Assembly: GCF_022213955.1 (NCBI RefSeq)
Contig: NZ_JAKNTW010000005.1
Span: 496,001 to 560,000 of the forward strand
Reading direction: 5' to 3'
DNA: 64,000 nt
Source of the DNA: Dolomitihabitans soli
Lineage (GTDB): Bacteria > Actinomycetota > Actinomycetes > Streptosporangiales > Streptosporangiaceae
Under the pieces are notes generated by a model that made no database searches, was not told the DNA's origin, and worked only from the letters and a program-made list of their open reading frames with translations. The position numbers and the translations under genes are program-made. Below are positions 53,844 to 63,034 of this stretch, in pieces (the stretch's first letter is position 1; the number at the start of each line of letters is the position of its first letter).

Positions 53844-53940
53844 GTACGGACACGACGTACGGACACGACGTACGGACGCGACGTACGGACGCGACGTACG
53901 GACGCGACGTACGGACGCGACGTACGGACGCGACGTACGG
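53844..53940. repeat. Seven 13-bp tandem repeats
   Basis: GTACGGACGCGAC is repeated seven times from 53844 to 53934 (the first two copies have ACAC instead of ACGC), followed by a partial GTACGG. It ends 6 bp from the stop of the aldo/keto reductase gene. Consecutive units create CGTACG palindromes every 13 bp. Confidence 0.97.
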
Positions 53941-53946
53941 CGCGGG

Positions 53947-54921
<975 letters not shown>

Positions 54922-55176
54922 ACGCAGCACTCTAAACCGCGCCCAAGGGGTGCCCGTGGAGGGGGCGGTGGTGCGGCTCTGGCAATACGGTGGCGCTTGC
55001 TTGAAGGAACAGCGGGATAATCTTTCCCGAAGATAGTGAAATTTGCTTTGATAGGGGAATGGATTGACCATGCCCTTCCTGCTTGGCATGTCGCAGCAAG
55101 GCAGGACAGGTGACAAGTCCGTTTGAAAATGGGCAAGCCGCCTACGTGGCATTTCGGTCGCACAAAATGGGGGGCG
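54922..55176. promoter_or_regulatory. Divergent gap between aldo/keto reductase and sensor kinase genes
   Basis: The half next to the kinase is A+T-richer than average and contains an inverted repeat CATGCC-N10-GGCATG (55069-55090) and TTGACC (55064-55069). These are candidate control elements for the kinase gene that begins the lanthipeptide locus. No gene was seen. Confidence 0.4.
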
Positions 55177-56361
55177 ATGGAGCGCACGCAAAGGGAGAAT
55201 GATCCTCCGCCGGGCTCGGTTTTCCAGGGGTCGTCTCCCAAGCTGTGGCTCGACGCCGCCGCGTCGGCCTCGACCGGTGTCGCGATCTCGGCGCTGACCT
55301 TTGCCGGCATCTCCGGATCAGGTCAGGGACACGTGTTCGGCGGGCTGGTCTGGTTACTGGCGTTACTCGCACTGCACGCCCGACTGCTTGTGAAGGCGCT
55401 CAAGAAGCAAACGGTGGAATGGTGGGCGATCGCCCTGGAGGCGCTGCTGGCGTTTCTGCCGTTACTGGTTCTCGGGCCGGGCTGGGCGCCCGCCTGCGGG
55501 CTGCCGGTCGGCACCTTGCTGCTGGCCGCCTACCGGAGACGCCTGCCGGCGCTCGCGCTGGCCGGGCTCACCAGCGGTCCCCTCCTGCTCGTCCTGTCGG
55601 CGGTGGCGGCGTCCGGTGACCCGCCGCCGGACTGGACCGCGAGCTGGGCCGTGGGCCGGTCCCTGGCCTGGGCGGTGGCGGGGCCGGCGCTCGGCCTGGC
55701 GGAGTGCGCCTGGGTCCTCCTCGCGGGGCGGCTCGCGACCGGGCGGACCGAGCTGGTCCGCAACGCGCTGTCCCAGGAGCGCCGCAGGTTCAGCCGTGAC
55801 CTGCACGACCTGGTCGGGCACCGGCTGACCGTGCTGGTCCTGAAGGCCGAGCTCATCCAGCGGTTGCTGGACTCCGGCGACCGCAAGCTGCACGACGAGG
55901 TGCAGGAGGTCCTGCAGTTGCTGCGGGGGATGACCGGTGACGTCCGCTCCGTGGCGCACGGGTCGCCGTGCTCCTCGCTGGCGGCGGAGCTGGACTCGGC
56001 GCGTGCGGTGCTGGAGTCGATCGAGGTGCGGTGCCAGGTCGAGGTGTCGTGCCGGACCCTCGCCGCCGAGGCGACGGAGGTGCTCGCCCACGTCCTGCGC
56101 GAGGGCGTGACCAACATCCTGCGGCACGCCAGGGCCAGGGAGTGCGTCATCCACCTGGTCGAACAGGACGGAGTCGTCGAGCTCTCGATGACGAACGACG
56201 GGGTGGTGGCCGCGCGCGAGGGGGCGCGCGACGGGCAGGGCCTGCGGAATCTGCGGGACCGCATGGCCGAACTCGGCGGCCACCTGACGGCCGGCGATCT
56301 CCCCGAAGGGCGATTCCGACTTATCGCACATTTCATGCACAAATCTAAGATTTCATCGTAA
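55177..56361 (+). CDS. Orphan sensor histidine kinase (HisKA_3/NarL-partner type) with TTA codons
   Basis: The 394-residue protein has five or six N-terminal membrane helices (residues about 25-180), then a HisKA_3 dimerisation domain with phospho-acceptor His210 in RRRFSRDLHDLVGHRL and a short HATPase domain (LREGVTNILRHARA, DGQGLRNLRDRM). Kinases of this type phosphorylate NarL/LuxR-type regulators, but none is encoded in the window. It contains three TTA leucine codons (residues 60, 63 and 96). These are rare in such G+C-rich genomes and in Streptomyces depend on the developmental tRNA bldA. ATG 55177 is the likely start; ATG 55129 upstream is possible. Its position just before lanKC suggests it controls the cluster. 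Confidence 0.85.
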   Translation: MERTQRENDPPPGSVFQGSSPKLWLDAAASASTGVAISALTFAGISGSGQGHVFGGLVWLLALLALHARLLVKALKKQTVEWWAIALEALLAFLPLLVLGPGWAPACGLPVGTLLLAAYRRRLPALALAGLTSGPLLLVLSAVAASGDPPPDWTASWAVGRSLAWAVAGPALGLAECAWVLLAGRLATGRTELVRNALSQERRRFSRDLHDLVGHRLTVLVLKAELIQRLLDSGDRKLHDEVQEVLQLLRGMTGDVRSVAHGSPCSSLAAELDSARAVLESIEVRCQVEVSCRTLAAEATEVLAHVLREGVTNILRHARARECVIHLVEQDGVVELSMTNDGVVAAREGARDGQGLRNLRDRMAELGGHLTAGDLPEGRFRLIAHFMHKSKISS

Positions 56362-56511
56362 ATAAGTCAATTTGCACAAATACCTTAAACTATTATGTGA
56401 AATCCATGTTAGGCATGTGCGATATGTGTGTTCAGGTAATGTAATGTGTAACTAGACGGAAAAGCTCCCGATCGACATTCTCTAAGAGGGTTTCGAGCGG
56501 GAGGGCGTGGG
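56362..56511 (+). promoter_or_regulatory. A+T-rich control region of the lanthipeptide operon
   Basis: Bases 56341-56460 contain only about one third G+C, in sharp contrast to the rest. Several -10-like motifs (TAAACT at 56386, TATTAT at 56391) and direct repeats (TAATGTAATG; ATGTG repeated) are present, but no single promoter is clear. This is the obvious place for a RamR-like activator to bind. GCGGGAGGG serves ATG 56512. Confidence 0.6.
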
Positions 56512-59118
56512 ATGGACCAATACGAGCTGTACTGCCTGGCCGATCCTTTCTTCTATGACACGCTTGAGCACAGCGAGGTAGAGGGCGCCGATTTTTCCAT
56601 AGCCGGCGAGCCGCTCCCCGAAGGTTGGGCACATCACCCATCCGACACCTGGCTCTATTATGCGCCGGGCGGCGAGGCGCCCCTTCCCGCGCAGGGCTGG
56701 AAAATCCACGTGTCGGCCCGGATGGAGGATGCCGAACGGGCGCTGGCGATCGTGTGGGACTACTGCGTGACCCGTGGGATCGCGTTCAAGTTCCTGCGCG
56801 GCGCCCCCATCGTGATCATGCTGAACTCCAAGGCCGCCTCCCGGGCGTCGAGCGGCAAGCTGGTCACGATCTACCCGCGAGACGTCGACCAGCTCGAACT
56901 CATCCTGAAGGACCTCCACGAGCTGCTGCGCGGCATCACCGGCCCCTACATCCTCAGCGATCTTCGCTACGCGGAAGGCCCCCTCTACGTGAGGTACGGC
57001 GGTTTCGCCGAGCGCCACTGCGTGACCGAGGCCGGGGAACGCGTGCTGGCGGTCGAGGACGGCGCCGGGCGGCTGGTCCCCGACGTGCGCCACGCGATCT
57101 TCTCGATCCCGCCGTGGACGGCGCTGCCCGGGTTCCTCCAGCCCCATCTCGACAGCCGCAACACCGTGACGACGCACGACATGCCGTACACCGTGGAGAG
57201 CGTGCTGCAGTTCTCCAACGGCGGAGGGGTCTATCTCGCCAGGGACGGGCGCACCGGCGAGCAGGTGGTGCTGAAGGAGGGGAGACCGCACGCGGGGCTC
57301 GACGCGGCCGGCCGGGACGCGGTGACGCGCCTGGCGCACGAGCGGGACATCCTCGAACGCCTCGCCGGGCTGGACGGCGTGCCGGCCCTGCACGACTACT
57401 TCACCCTCGGCGAGCACCACTTCCTCGTCCAGGAGTTCATCGACGGCACCTCGCTGCAGAGCCGCCTGGTGCACCGGTTCCCGCTGACCAGGGCGACCTG
57501 CACACCGGAGGTGCTCGCGGAGTACACGCGGTGGGCGATGGACACGGTCGACGACGTGGAGCGGGTCGTGGCGTCCCTGCACGGGCGGGGAGTGGTCTTC
57601 GGCGACCTGCACCCCGACAACGTGCTCCTCATGGAGAGCGGCCGGGTGGTCATGATCGACTACGAGGTGGCCACCCTCGCGGACGAAGGCGGCCGCGCGG
57701 CGCTCGCGCATCCGGCGTTCAACGCCCCCCGGGACCGGCAAGGGGTCGACGTCGACACCTACTCGCTGGCCTGTCTGCGGCTCGGGTTGTTCGCCCCGCA
57801 GTGCACGATCATGCTGCCGCTGCACCGGGCGAAGGCACGGCACCTCGGCCGGCTCGTCACCGAGATCTTCCCGGTGCCGCCGCCGGCGATCGAGGCGGCG
57901 GTCGCCACGATCATGGGCGACGGCGACCATCCCGAGACGCCGGACCCGCCGATGCCCGGCACGGACTCCTGGCCGGACGTGCGCGACGCGATGTGCCGCG
58001 CCATCCGGAGCGCCGCGACGCCCGACCGCGAGGACCGGCTCTTCCCGGGCGACATCGCGCAGTTCGAGCCCGGCCACGGACTGAACTTCGCGCACGGCGC
58101 CGCCGGGGTCCTCTACGCGCTGACGTCGGTCGGCGCCGGACGTCTCCCCGAGTACGAGGAGTGGCTGTGCGCCCGCTCGGCGACGCCCGTGCCGGGCTCG
58201 GGGCTCGGCTTCTACGACGGGCTGCACGGCATCGCCCACGTCCTCGACCTGCTCGGTCGCCGGCAGGAGGCGCTCGACGTCGTCGAGATCTGCATGCGCG
58301 AGAAGGTGGAAGGGCTCCAGCCCGCGCTGTTCTCCGGCCTGTCCGGCATCGGCCTGAACCTCCTGCACCTGGGCGAGACCACCGGTGAGCACGAGCTGAC
58401 GCGCACCGCGCACCGCGTCGTGGACATCTGCGCCGACCGGCTCGGCGGTCCCGAGGACGTGCCGGAACTCAGCGGCGGCACCCGTCCGCGCGCCGGCCTC
58501 ATGTACGGCTCGGCGGGTCCCGCCCTGCTGTTCCTGCACGCCTACGAGCAGACGGGCGACGCCGCCCTGCTCGACCTCGCCGAGGTGGCGCTGCGTCAGG
58601 ACCTCCGCCGGTGCCGCCTGGCCGACGACGGCTCGCGCCAGGTGGACCAGGGCTGGCGGCTGCTGCCCTACCTCGACGAGGGTTCCGTCGGCATCGGCGT
58701 GGTCCTCGCCCGCTACCTGGCCCACCGCGAGGACGAGTCCTTCGCGGTCGCGCTGGCGGAGCTGCGGAAGGTGGCGCGGTCGCGTTACTTCGTGCAGTCG
58801 GGACTGTTCACCGGCCGGGCCGGCATCATCGCCGCGCTGGGCACGGGACTGCGCCCGCCCGGTCAGGGTCCCGACGACCTCATCGACGACCTCATCGACG
58901 ACCAGGTCCACGGCCTGCGGTGGCACGCGCTGCCGTACGGCGGGGGCCTGGCCTTCCCCGGAGACCAGATGCTCCGGCTCTCCATGGATTTCTCGACTGG
59001 AACGGCAGGTGTCCTGTTCGCGCTCGGCGTGGTTCTGTCCGAGCGGCCGGTGAGCCTGCCCTTCCTCGGGCCCGCGATCCCGCGGTCCCGTCACGACGAG
59101 CACAGGAAGGGGGTGTAA
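56512..59118 (+). CDS. Class III lanthipeptide synthetase (LanKC, RamC/AmfT-like)
   Basis: This 868-residue enzyme phosphorylates Ser/Thr of the precursor, eliminates phosphate and forms lanthionine or labionin rings. The N-terminal lyase domain has WKIHVSA with catalytic Lys64 and His66. The kinase domain has ATP-binding Lys255, catalytic Asp365 in FGDLHPDNV and metal-binding Asp383 in MIDYE. The C-terminal LanC-like cyclase (about 520-850) has GLMYGSAGPA and QSGLFTGRAG where zinc-dependent cyclases have CysGly and CysHis, so zinc ligands are absent, the class III hallmark. Full length for the family. It is followed after 5 bp by the first precursor gene, sharing the transcript. The start has GGAGGG upstream. 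Confidence 0.96.
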   Translation: MDQYELYCLADPFFYDTLEHSEVEGADFSIAGEPLPEGWAHHPSDTWLYYAPGGEAPLPAQGWKIHVSARMEDAERALAIVWDYCVTRGIAFKFLRGAPIVIMLNSKAASRASSGKLVTIYPRDVDQLELILKDLHELLRGITGPYILSDLRYAEGPLYVRYGGFAERHCVTEAGERVLAVEDGAGRLVPDVRHAIFSIPPWTALPGFLQPHLDSRNTVTTHDMPYTVESVLQFSNGGGVYLARDGRTGEQVVLKEGRPHAGLDAAGRDAVTRLAHERDILERLAGLDGVPALHDYFTLGEHHFLVQEFIDGTSLQSRLVHRFPLTRATCTPEVLAEYTRWAMDTVDDVERVVASLHGRGVVFGDLHPDNVLLMESGRVVMIDYEVATLADEGGRAALAHPAFNAPRDRQGVDVDTYSLACLRLGLFAPQCTIMLPLHRAKARHLGRLVTEIFPVPPPAIEAAVATIMGDGDHPETPDPPMPGTDSWPDVRDAMCRAIRSAATPDREDRLFPGDIAQFEPGHGLNFAHGAAGVLYALTSVGAGRLPEYEEWLCARSATPVPGSGLGFYDGLHGIAHVLDLLGRRQEALDVVEICMREKVEGLQPALFSGLSGIGLNLLHLGETTGEHELTRTAHRVVDICADRLGGPEDVPELSGGTRPRAGLMYGSAGPALLFLHAYEQTGDAALLDLAEVALRQDLRRCRLADDGSRQVDQGWRLLPYLDEGSVGIGVVLARYLAHREDESFAVALAELRKVARSRYFVQSGLFTGRAGIIAALGTGLRPPGQGPDDLIDDLIDDQVHGLRWHALPYGGGLAFPGDQMLRLSMDFSTGTAGVLFALGVVLSERPVSLPFLGPAIPRSRHDEHRKGV

Positions 59119-59123
59119 ACGAC

Positions 59124-59255
59124 ATGGTCCTTCTCGACCTCCAGGGTCTCGAGGCTCCTTCGAGCAGTGACGTCGCCAGCGGCGGCAGCACGCTCACGGT
59201 CCTCGGTTGCAACTCGCACAAGCCGAGCAACCTCAGTGTGCTGCTCTGCCACTAG
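59124..59255 (+). CDS. Class III lanthipeptide precursor, copy 1 (SapB-like)
   Basis: This 43-residue peptide has a leader MVLLDLQGLEAP with the conserved LxxLQ-type recognition motif (LLDLQ) of class III precursors, and a core carrying two Ser/Thr-x2-Ser/Thr-x3-Cys motifs: STLTVLGC (residues 22-29) and SNLSVLLC (residues 35-42). The spacing is the same as in SapB (RamS). The single leader proline (Pro12) is the expected cut site of the prolyl oligopeptidase encoded downstream. It starts 5 bp after the synthetase gene and is identical to copy 2. The mature product is probably a two-ring, amphiphilic peptide of 25-31 residues with morphogenetic or surfactant properties. Confidence 0.95.
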   Translation: MVLLDLQGLEAPSSSDVASGGSTLTVLGCNSHKPSNLSVLLCH

Positions 59256-59264
59256 TCACACTTT

Positions 59265-59292
59265 CCCCGGGCGTCCCACGGGCCGCCCGGGG
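59265..59292 (+). terminator. Hairpin after precursor copy 1 (imperfect)
   Basis: CCCCGGGCGTCC pairs with GGGCCGCCCGGGG with one mismatch compared with the perfect hairpin after copy 2. It probably acts as an attenuator that lets part of the transcripts continue and stabilises the precursor mRNA. Confidence 0.65.
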
Positions 59293-59312
59293 CCCACAAG
59301 GGGGTAAACGAC

Positions 59313-59444
59313 ATGGTCCTTCTCGACCTCCAGGGTCTCGAGGCTCCTTCGAGCAGTGACGTCGCCAGCGGCGGCAGCACGCTCACGGTCCTCGGTTGCA
59401 ACTCGCACAAGCCGAGCAACCTCAGTGTGCTGCTCTGCCACTAG
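59313..59444 (+). CDS. Class III lanthipeptide precursor, copy 2 (identical to copy 1)
   Basis: This 43-residue gene is base-for-base identical to the one at 59124, including its codon choices. GGGGGTAAACGAC precedes ATG 59313, as in copy 1 apart from a small deletion. Because the proteins are identical, the duplication would raise precursor dose rather than diversify the product. It lies 60 bp before the first ABC transporter gene, separated by a perfect hairpin. Confidence 0.95.
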   Translation: MVLLDLQGLEAPSSSDVASGGSTLTVLGCNSHKPSNLSVLLCH

Positions 59445-59453
59445 TAACACCTT

Positions 59454-59481
59454 CCCCGGGCGGCCCACGGGCCGCCCGGGG
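59454..59481 (+). terminator. Perfect hairpin between precursor copy 2 and ABC genes
   Basis: CCCCGGGCGGCC / GGCCGCCCGGGG with a CACG loop (12-bp stem). It sits 23 bp before GTG 59505 and probably terminates most transcripts, so that far more precursor than transporter is made. Confidence 0.75.
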
Positions 59482-59504
59482 CCCTGTCTTAGAAGGAGGG
59501 TCCC

Positions 59505-61172
59505 GTGCGCGCGGCAGACCGCCTGGTGATCGAGGCCGTACGGCGAGGCGGGCCCTGGCCGTCCGTGCTCGCGGTGGCGGCGGGGGCCGGCACCGCGGGC
59601 GAACTGGCCCTTCCCATCACGGCCGGCATGGCCATCGACGCGATGGTCACCGGCGCGCCGGACCGGACCGCCTGGCTGATCGCCTGCGCCGCGATCGTCG
59701 TCGGCGTCATGGTGTGCGAGACCGTCGCGGTCTGGGCGAGAGGCGTGAGCGGCGCGCAGGCCTCGGCCCGGATGCGCCGCCGGATCCTGCGCCACGTCCT
59801 CGGCGTCGGCCCCTCGATCAAGGGCCGGTTCGCCGAGGGAGACCTCGTCACCCGCGCGGGAATGAACGCCGAGGAGGTCGGCAGGGCCCCTGAGGCGCTG
59901 ATCAGCGGGCTGACCCTGCTGGTCCCGACCGTCGGCGGCCTGGTGGCCCTGACCCTCATCGACCCCGTCCTGACTCTGACCCTCGCCGTCGGCATCGCGG
60001 TCATCCTGCTGATCCTGCGGGCCTTCCTGCGGGCGAGCACCACGGTCGCGGGCGACTACCAGAACGTGCAGGGGGAGATCGCCGGACGCCTGCTCGACGC
60101 GCTGGAGGGCGCGCGCACGATCGCCGCGACGGGCACCGCGGAGCAGGAGGCGCGGCGGGTACTCCGCCCGCTGCCCCGCCTGCGCGCCCACGGCCTGGAG
60201 TTGTGGCGGGTCACCGCGACCGCCGGGGTACGGGCCGGGATCATGGTGCCGGTGCTGGAGGTGGCCGTGATCGCGGTGGGCGGCCTGCGTCTGGCCGCGG
60301 GCGAGCTCACCGTCGGGCAGCTGTACGCGGCGGCGCGCTACGCCGTGCTGGGGGCGGCGCTGAGCACGGCGCTCGGCTACGTCGGACGGCTGGCCCGGGC
60401 CCGCTCCGCCGCCGCACGGGTCGCCGATCTGCTCGCCGTACCCGCCACCGGCTACGGGACGCGGGTGCTCCCGCCGGGTTCGGGCCGGGTGGAGTTCGAG
60501 GAGGTGGCCGTGCCCGGCCTGGAGGTGCGCGGGCTGGTCCTCGCCGGCGGGTCGGCCACCGCGGTGGTCGGGCGGTCGGGAGCGGGCAAGTCGTTGCTCG
60601 CCGCCGTCGCCGGGCGGCTGGTGGACCCGGCGCGCGGCACCGTCCGGCTGGACGGGGTGCCGCTGCCCGAACTCGCCCAGGGGGAACTGCGGCGGGCGGT
60701 GGGGTTCGCCTTCGAACGGCCGGTCCTGGTGGGCGACACGGTCGGCGAGGCGATCGGGATGGGCGCGGCCGATCCCGGGAGCGTGCACGCCGCGGCGACG
60801 GCCGCCTGCGCCGACGGGTTCATCAGAAGACTTCCCGACGGGTACGACACCCCGCCGGACGACGCCCCCATGTCGGTCGGCGAACGCCAGCGGATCGGGC
60901 TGGCCCGCGCGTTCGCCCAGGCGGAACGGCTGCTCGTACTCGACGACGCCACCTCCAGCCTGGACACGGTGACCGAACGGCAGGTGGCCCGGACGCTCAC
61001 CGGAGCGTCCGACGGCCGTACCCGGCTGATCGTGGCGCACCGGCCCGCCACCGCGGCCCGCGCCGACCAGGTGGTCTGGCTGGACGCGGGCCGGGTACGC
61101 GCCCAGGGCCCGCACCGCGTGCTGTGGGAGGACCCCGACTACCGCGCGGTCTTCCAGGCGGCGGCACCATGA
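59505..61172 (+). CDS. ABC transporter, fused permease/ATPase (RamA-like)
   Basis: The 555-residue half-transporter has six membrane helices (residues about 20-300) and a C-terminal ATPase with Walker A GRSGAGKS (356-363), a degenerate signature MSVGERQ, and Walker B LLVLDDATSSLD. It forms a heterodimer with the next gene product to export the modified peptide. This matches the ramAB/amfBA layout of SapB-type clusters. GTG 59505 is preceded by GAAGGAGGG. The stop overlaps the next start (ATGA). Confidence 0.93.
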   Translation: MRAADRLVIEAVRRGGPWPSVLAVAAGAGTAGELALPITAGMAIDAMVTGAPDRTAWLIACAAIVVGVMVCETVAVWARGVSGAQASARMRRRILRHVLGVGPSIKGRFAEGDLVTRAGMNAEEVGRAPEALISGLTLLVPTVGGLVALTLIDPVLTLTLAVGIAVILLILRAFLRASTTVAGDYQNVQGEIAGRLLDALEGARTIAATGTAEQEARRVLRPLPRLRAHGLELWRVTATAGVRAGIMVPVLEVAVIAVGGLRLAAGELTVGQLYAAARYAVLGAALSTALGYVGRLARARSAAARVADLLAVPATGYGTRVLPPGSGRVEFEEVAVPGLEVRGLVLAGGSATAVVGRSGAGKSLLAAVAGRLVDPARGTVRLDGVPLPELAQGELRRAVGFAFERPVLVGDTVGEAIGMGAADPGSVHAAATAACADGFIRRLPDGYDTPPDDAPMSVGERQRIGLARAFAQAERLLVLDDATSSLDTVTERQVARTLTGASDGRTRLIVAHRPATAARADQVVWLDAGRVRAQGPHRVLWEDPDYRAVFQAAAP

Positions 61173-63034
61173 GCCGCGACCCGGGGCCGGGCGCACCCCA
61201 CCACGAACTCGACGAGGACGGCCCGCGGGCAGACCGGCCCGGGACCGAAGACGGCGACCCGCGGGTGAGTCAGCCTGGGATCGAAGCGGACGGCCCGCGC
61301 GCCCGCCGGCGGGGGACGGACGCGGGCGGTGACTGGCCGGTGATCGGGCCTGGCGCGCTGCTCTACGGGACCCTGCGGCGCAGGCCCGCGCGGCTGCTGC
61401 GGATCGCGGGCTGGTCGGTGGTGGAGGCGGCGCCGGCGTTCGTCATCGGGCTCGCCGTCGCACGCGCCATCGAGGACGGGTTCGCGGCGGGCCGCCCGGC
61501 GACCGGGCTGGCCTGGCTGGCGCTGCTGGGCGGCACCTGGCTGGTGGCCGCGGTCGGCGCCCGCCAGGTGATCCTCGCGGTCGCCGCCGTGGCCGAGCCC
61601 TTCCGCGACGAACTGCTCGGCCACGTCGTAGCGGGAGCCATGCGGCGGGCCACGGCCTCGTTCCGGTCCGCTGGGCCGGGCAGCGCGGCCGTGGCCCGTG
61701 CGAACCTTCAGGTCGAACTGGCCAGGGACTCGTTCGCCGCGGTCGTCACCGTGGTGCGGAGCTTCCTGTTCACCCTGGTGGGCGTCGTGCTCGGCATGCT
61801 GACCCTCGTTCCCGAAGCCCTGGTGCTCGCCCTGCCGCCGTTCGCGGTGGGGCTGGCGCTCTTCCTGCTGTCGCTGCCCGCCCTGGCCCGGAGGCAGCGG
61901 GAGTTCCTGCTGGCCGACGAGCGGACCGCGGAGGCGCTGAGCTCGATGGCCGGCGGCCTGCGCGACATCGCCGCCTGCGGCGCGGAGGACACCGTCGGGA
62001 ACGGGACGGAGCGGGCGGTGGCGGCGCAGGCCGCCGCGGCCAGACGGCTGGCGCGGGTCACCGCCGTGCGTACGGCGGCGCTCGCCGTGGGCGCGGGACT
62101 GCCCGTCCTGCTGGTCCTGGCCGGCACGCCGTGGCTGCTGAGCACAGGCGCGGGCGCGGGCACCGTCGTGGGCGTGCTCGCCTACGTCACGCAGTCGCTC
62201 GGGCCGGCGCTCGGCGGCCTCGTGGAGGGTCTCGGGGTCAGCGGCGTCGCACTGGTGACCTCTCTCGGCCGGATACTCAGGTCGCTCCCGCCGGCCGTAC
62301 CCGTGATCGCGCGGGCGGTGCCGCAGGGCGACGACCTGAGCCTGCGCGCCGTCACCTTCGCGTACGGCCCGCACGCCGAACCTGTCGTGGACCGGCTCGA
62401 CCTCGTCGTCCCCGCCGGGGACCATCTCGCGATCGTGGGCCCGAGCGGCGCCGGCAAGTCCACGCTGGCGGCGCTCATCACGGGGGTGCTCCCGCCGGAC
62501 GCCGGAGAGATCCGGCTCGGCGGCGTCCTGGCGGGCGAGGTGGTCCCGGCCGCGCGGGTGCTGATCCCGCAGGAGGCGTACGTCTTCCGGGGCACGCTGG
62601 CGGAGAACTTCGGATTCCTGGCCGACGTCCCGCAGGCGGACATGGCGGCGGCCGTGCGGGCGCTGGGCGCCGGCGAGCTGGTCACCCGTTGCGGCGGCTA
62701 CCAGGCCGAGATCGACCCGGCGGCGCTCTCGGCCGGTCAGCGGCAGCTGGTCGCCCTGGTCCGCGCCTACCTCGCGCCCGCCCGCATGGTCGTGCTCGAC
62801 GAGGCTACCTGCCATCTCGATCCCGCCGCCGAGGAACGCGTGGAGCGGGCGTTCGCGTCGCGCGGCGGCACCCTGATCGTGGTCGCCCACCGCCTCAGCT
62901 CGGCGGTGCGCGCCCGGCACGTCCTGCTCGTGGACGGCACGCGGGTGCTGAAGGGCACCCACGACGAGCTCGTCCGCGCCGTCCCCCTGTACGCCGACCT
63001 CGTCGGCCACTGGCAACCGGAGCCCGTTTCATGA
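61169..63034 (+). CDS. ABC transporter, fused permease/ATPase (RamB-like)
   Basis: The 621-residue partner has an unusual 55-residue N-terminal low-complexity extension rich in Asp, Gly, Pro and Arg, then six membrane helices and an ATPase domain with Walker A GPSGAGKS (424-431), signature LSAGQRQ and Walker B MVVLDEATCHLD. In heterodimeric exporters one subunit often has the canonical signature and the other a degenerate one, as seen here. It overlaps both neighbours by 4 bp. The hydrophobic cargo is most likely the lanthipeptide. Confidence 0.93.
   Translation: MSRDPGPGAPHHELDEDGPRADRPGTEDGDPRVSQPGIEADGPRARRRGTDAGGDWPVIGPGALLYGTLRRRPARLLRIAGWSVVEAAPAFVIGLAVARAIEDGFAAGRPATGLAWLALLGGTWLVAAVGARQVILAVAAVAEPFRDELLGHVVAGAMRRATASFRSAGPGSAAVARANLQVELARDSFAAVVTVVRSFLFTLVGVVLGMLTLVPEALVLALPPFAVGLALFLLSLPALARRQREFLLADERTAEALSSMAGGLRDIAACGAEDTVGNGTERAVAAQAAAARRLARVTAVRTAALAVGAGLPVLLVLAGTPWLLSTGAGAGTVVGVLAYVTQSLGPALGGLVEGLGVSGVALVTSLGRILRSLPPAVPVIARAVPQGDDLSLRAVTFAYGPHAEPVVDRLDLVVPAGDHLAIVGPSGAGKSTLAALITGVLPPDAGEIRLGGVLAGEVVPAARVLIPQEAYVFRGTLAENFGFLADVPQADMAAAVRALGAGELVTRCGGYQAEIDPAALSAGQRQLVALVRAYLAPARMVVLDEATCHLDPAAEERVERAFASRGGTLIVVAHRLSSAVRARHVLLVDGTRVLKGTHDELVRAVPLYADLVGHWQPEPVS

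Larger units (their letters stand above)
59115..59485. repeat. 189-bp tandem duplication containing the precursor gene
   Basis: Two units with a 189-bp period. The 132-bp coding parts are identical; the shared part begins at GTAAACGAC, which includes the synthetase stop codon TAA in unit 1, and runs through the GC hairpin. A few differences in the flanks and hairpin show that the units are real separate copies. Confidence 0.95.

Noticed and set aside
53844-53940. Possible CRISPR array or plasmid-type iteron origin
   Set aside because: 13-bp contiguous units without spacers; no replication initiator gene is nearby.
56482-59103. An 873-codon minus-strand frame opposite lanKC
   Set aside because: Antisense shadow of the synthetase, with no motif or start signal.
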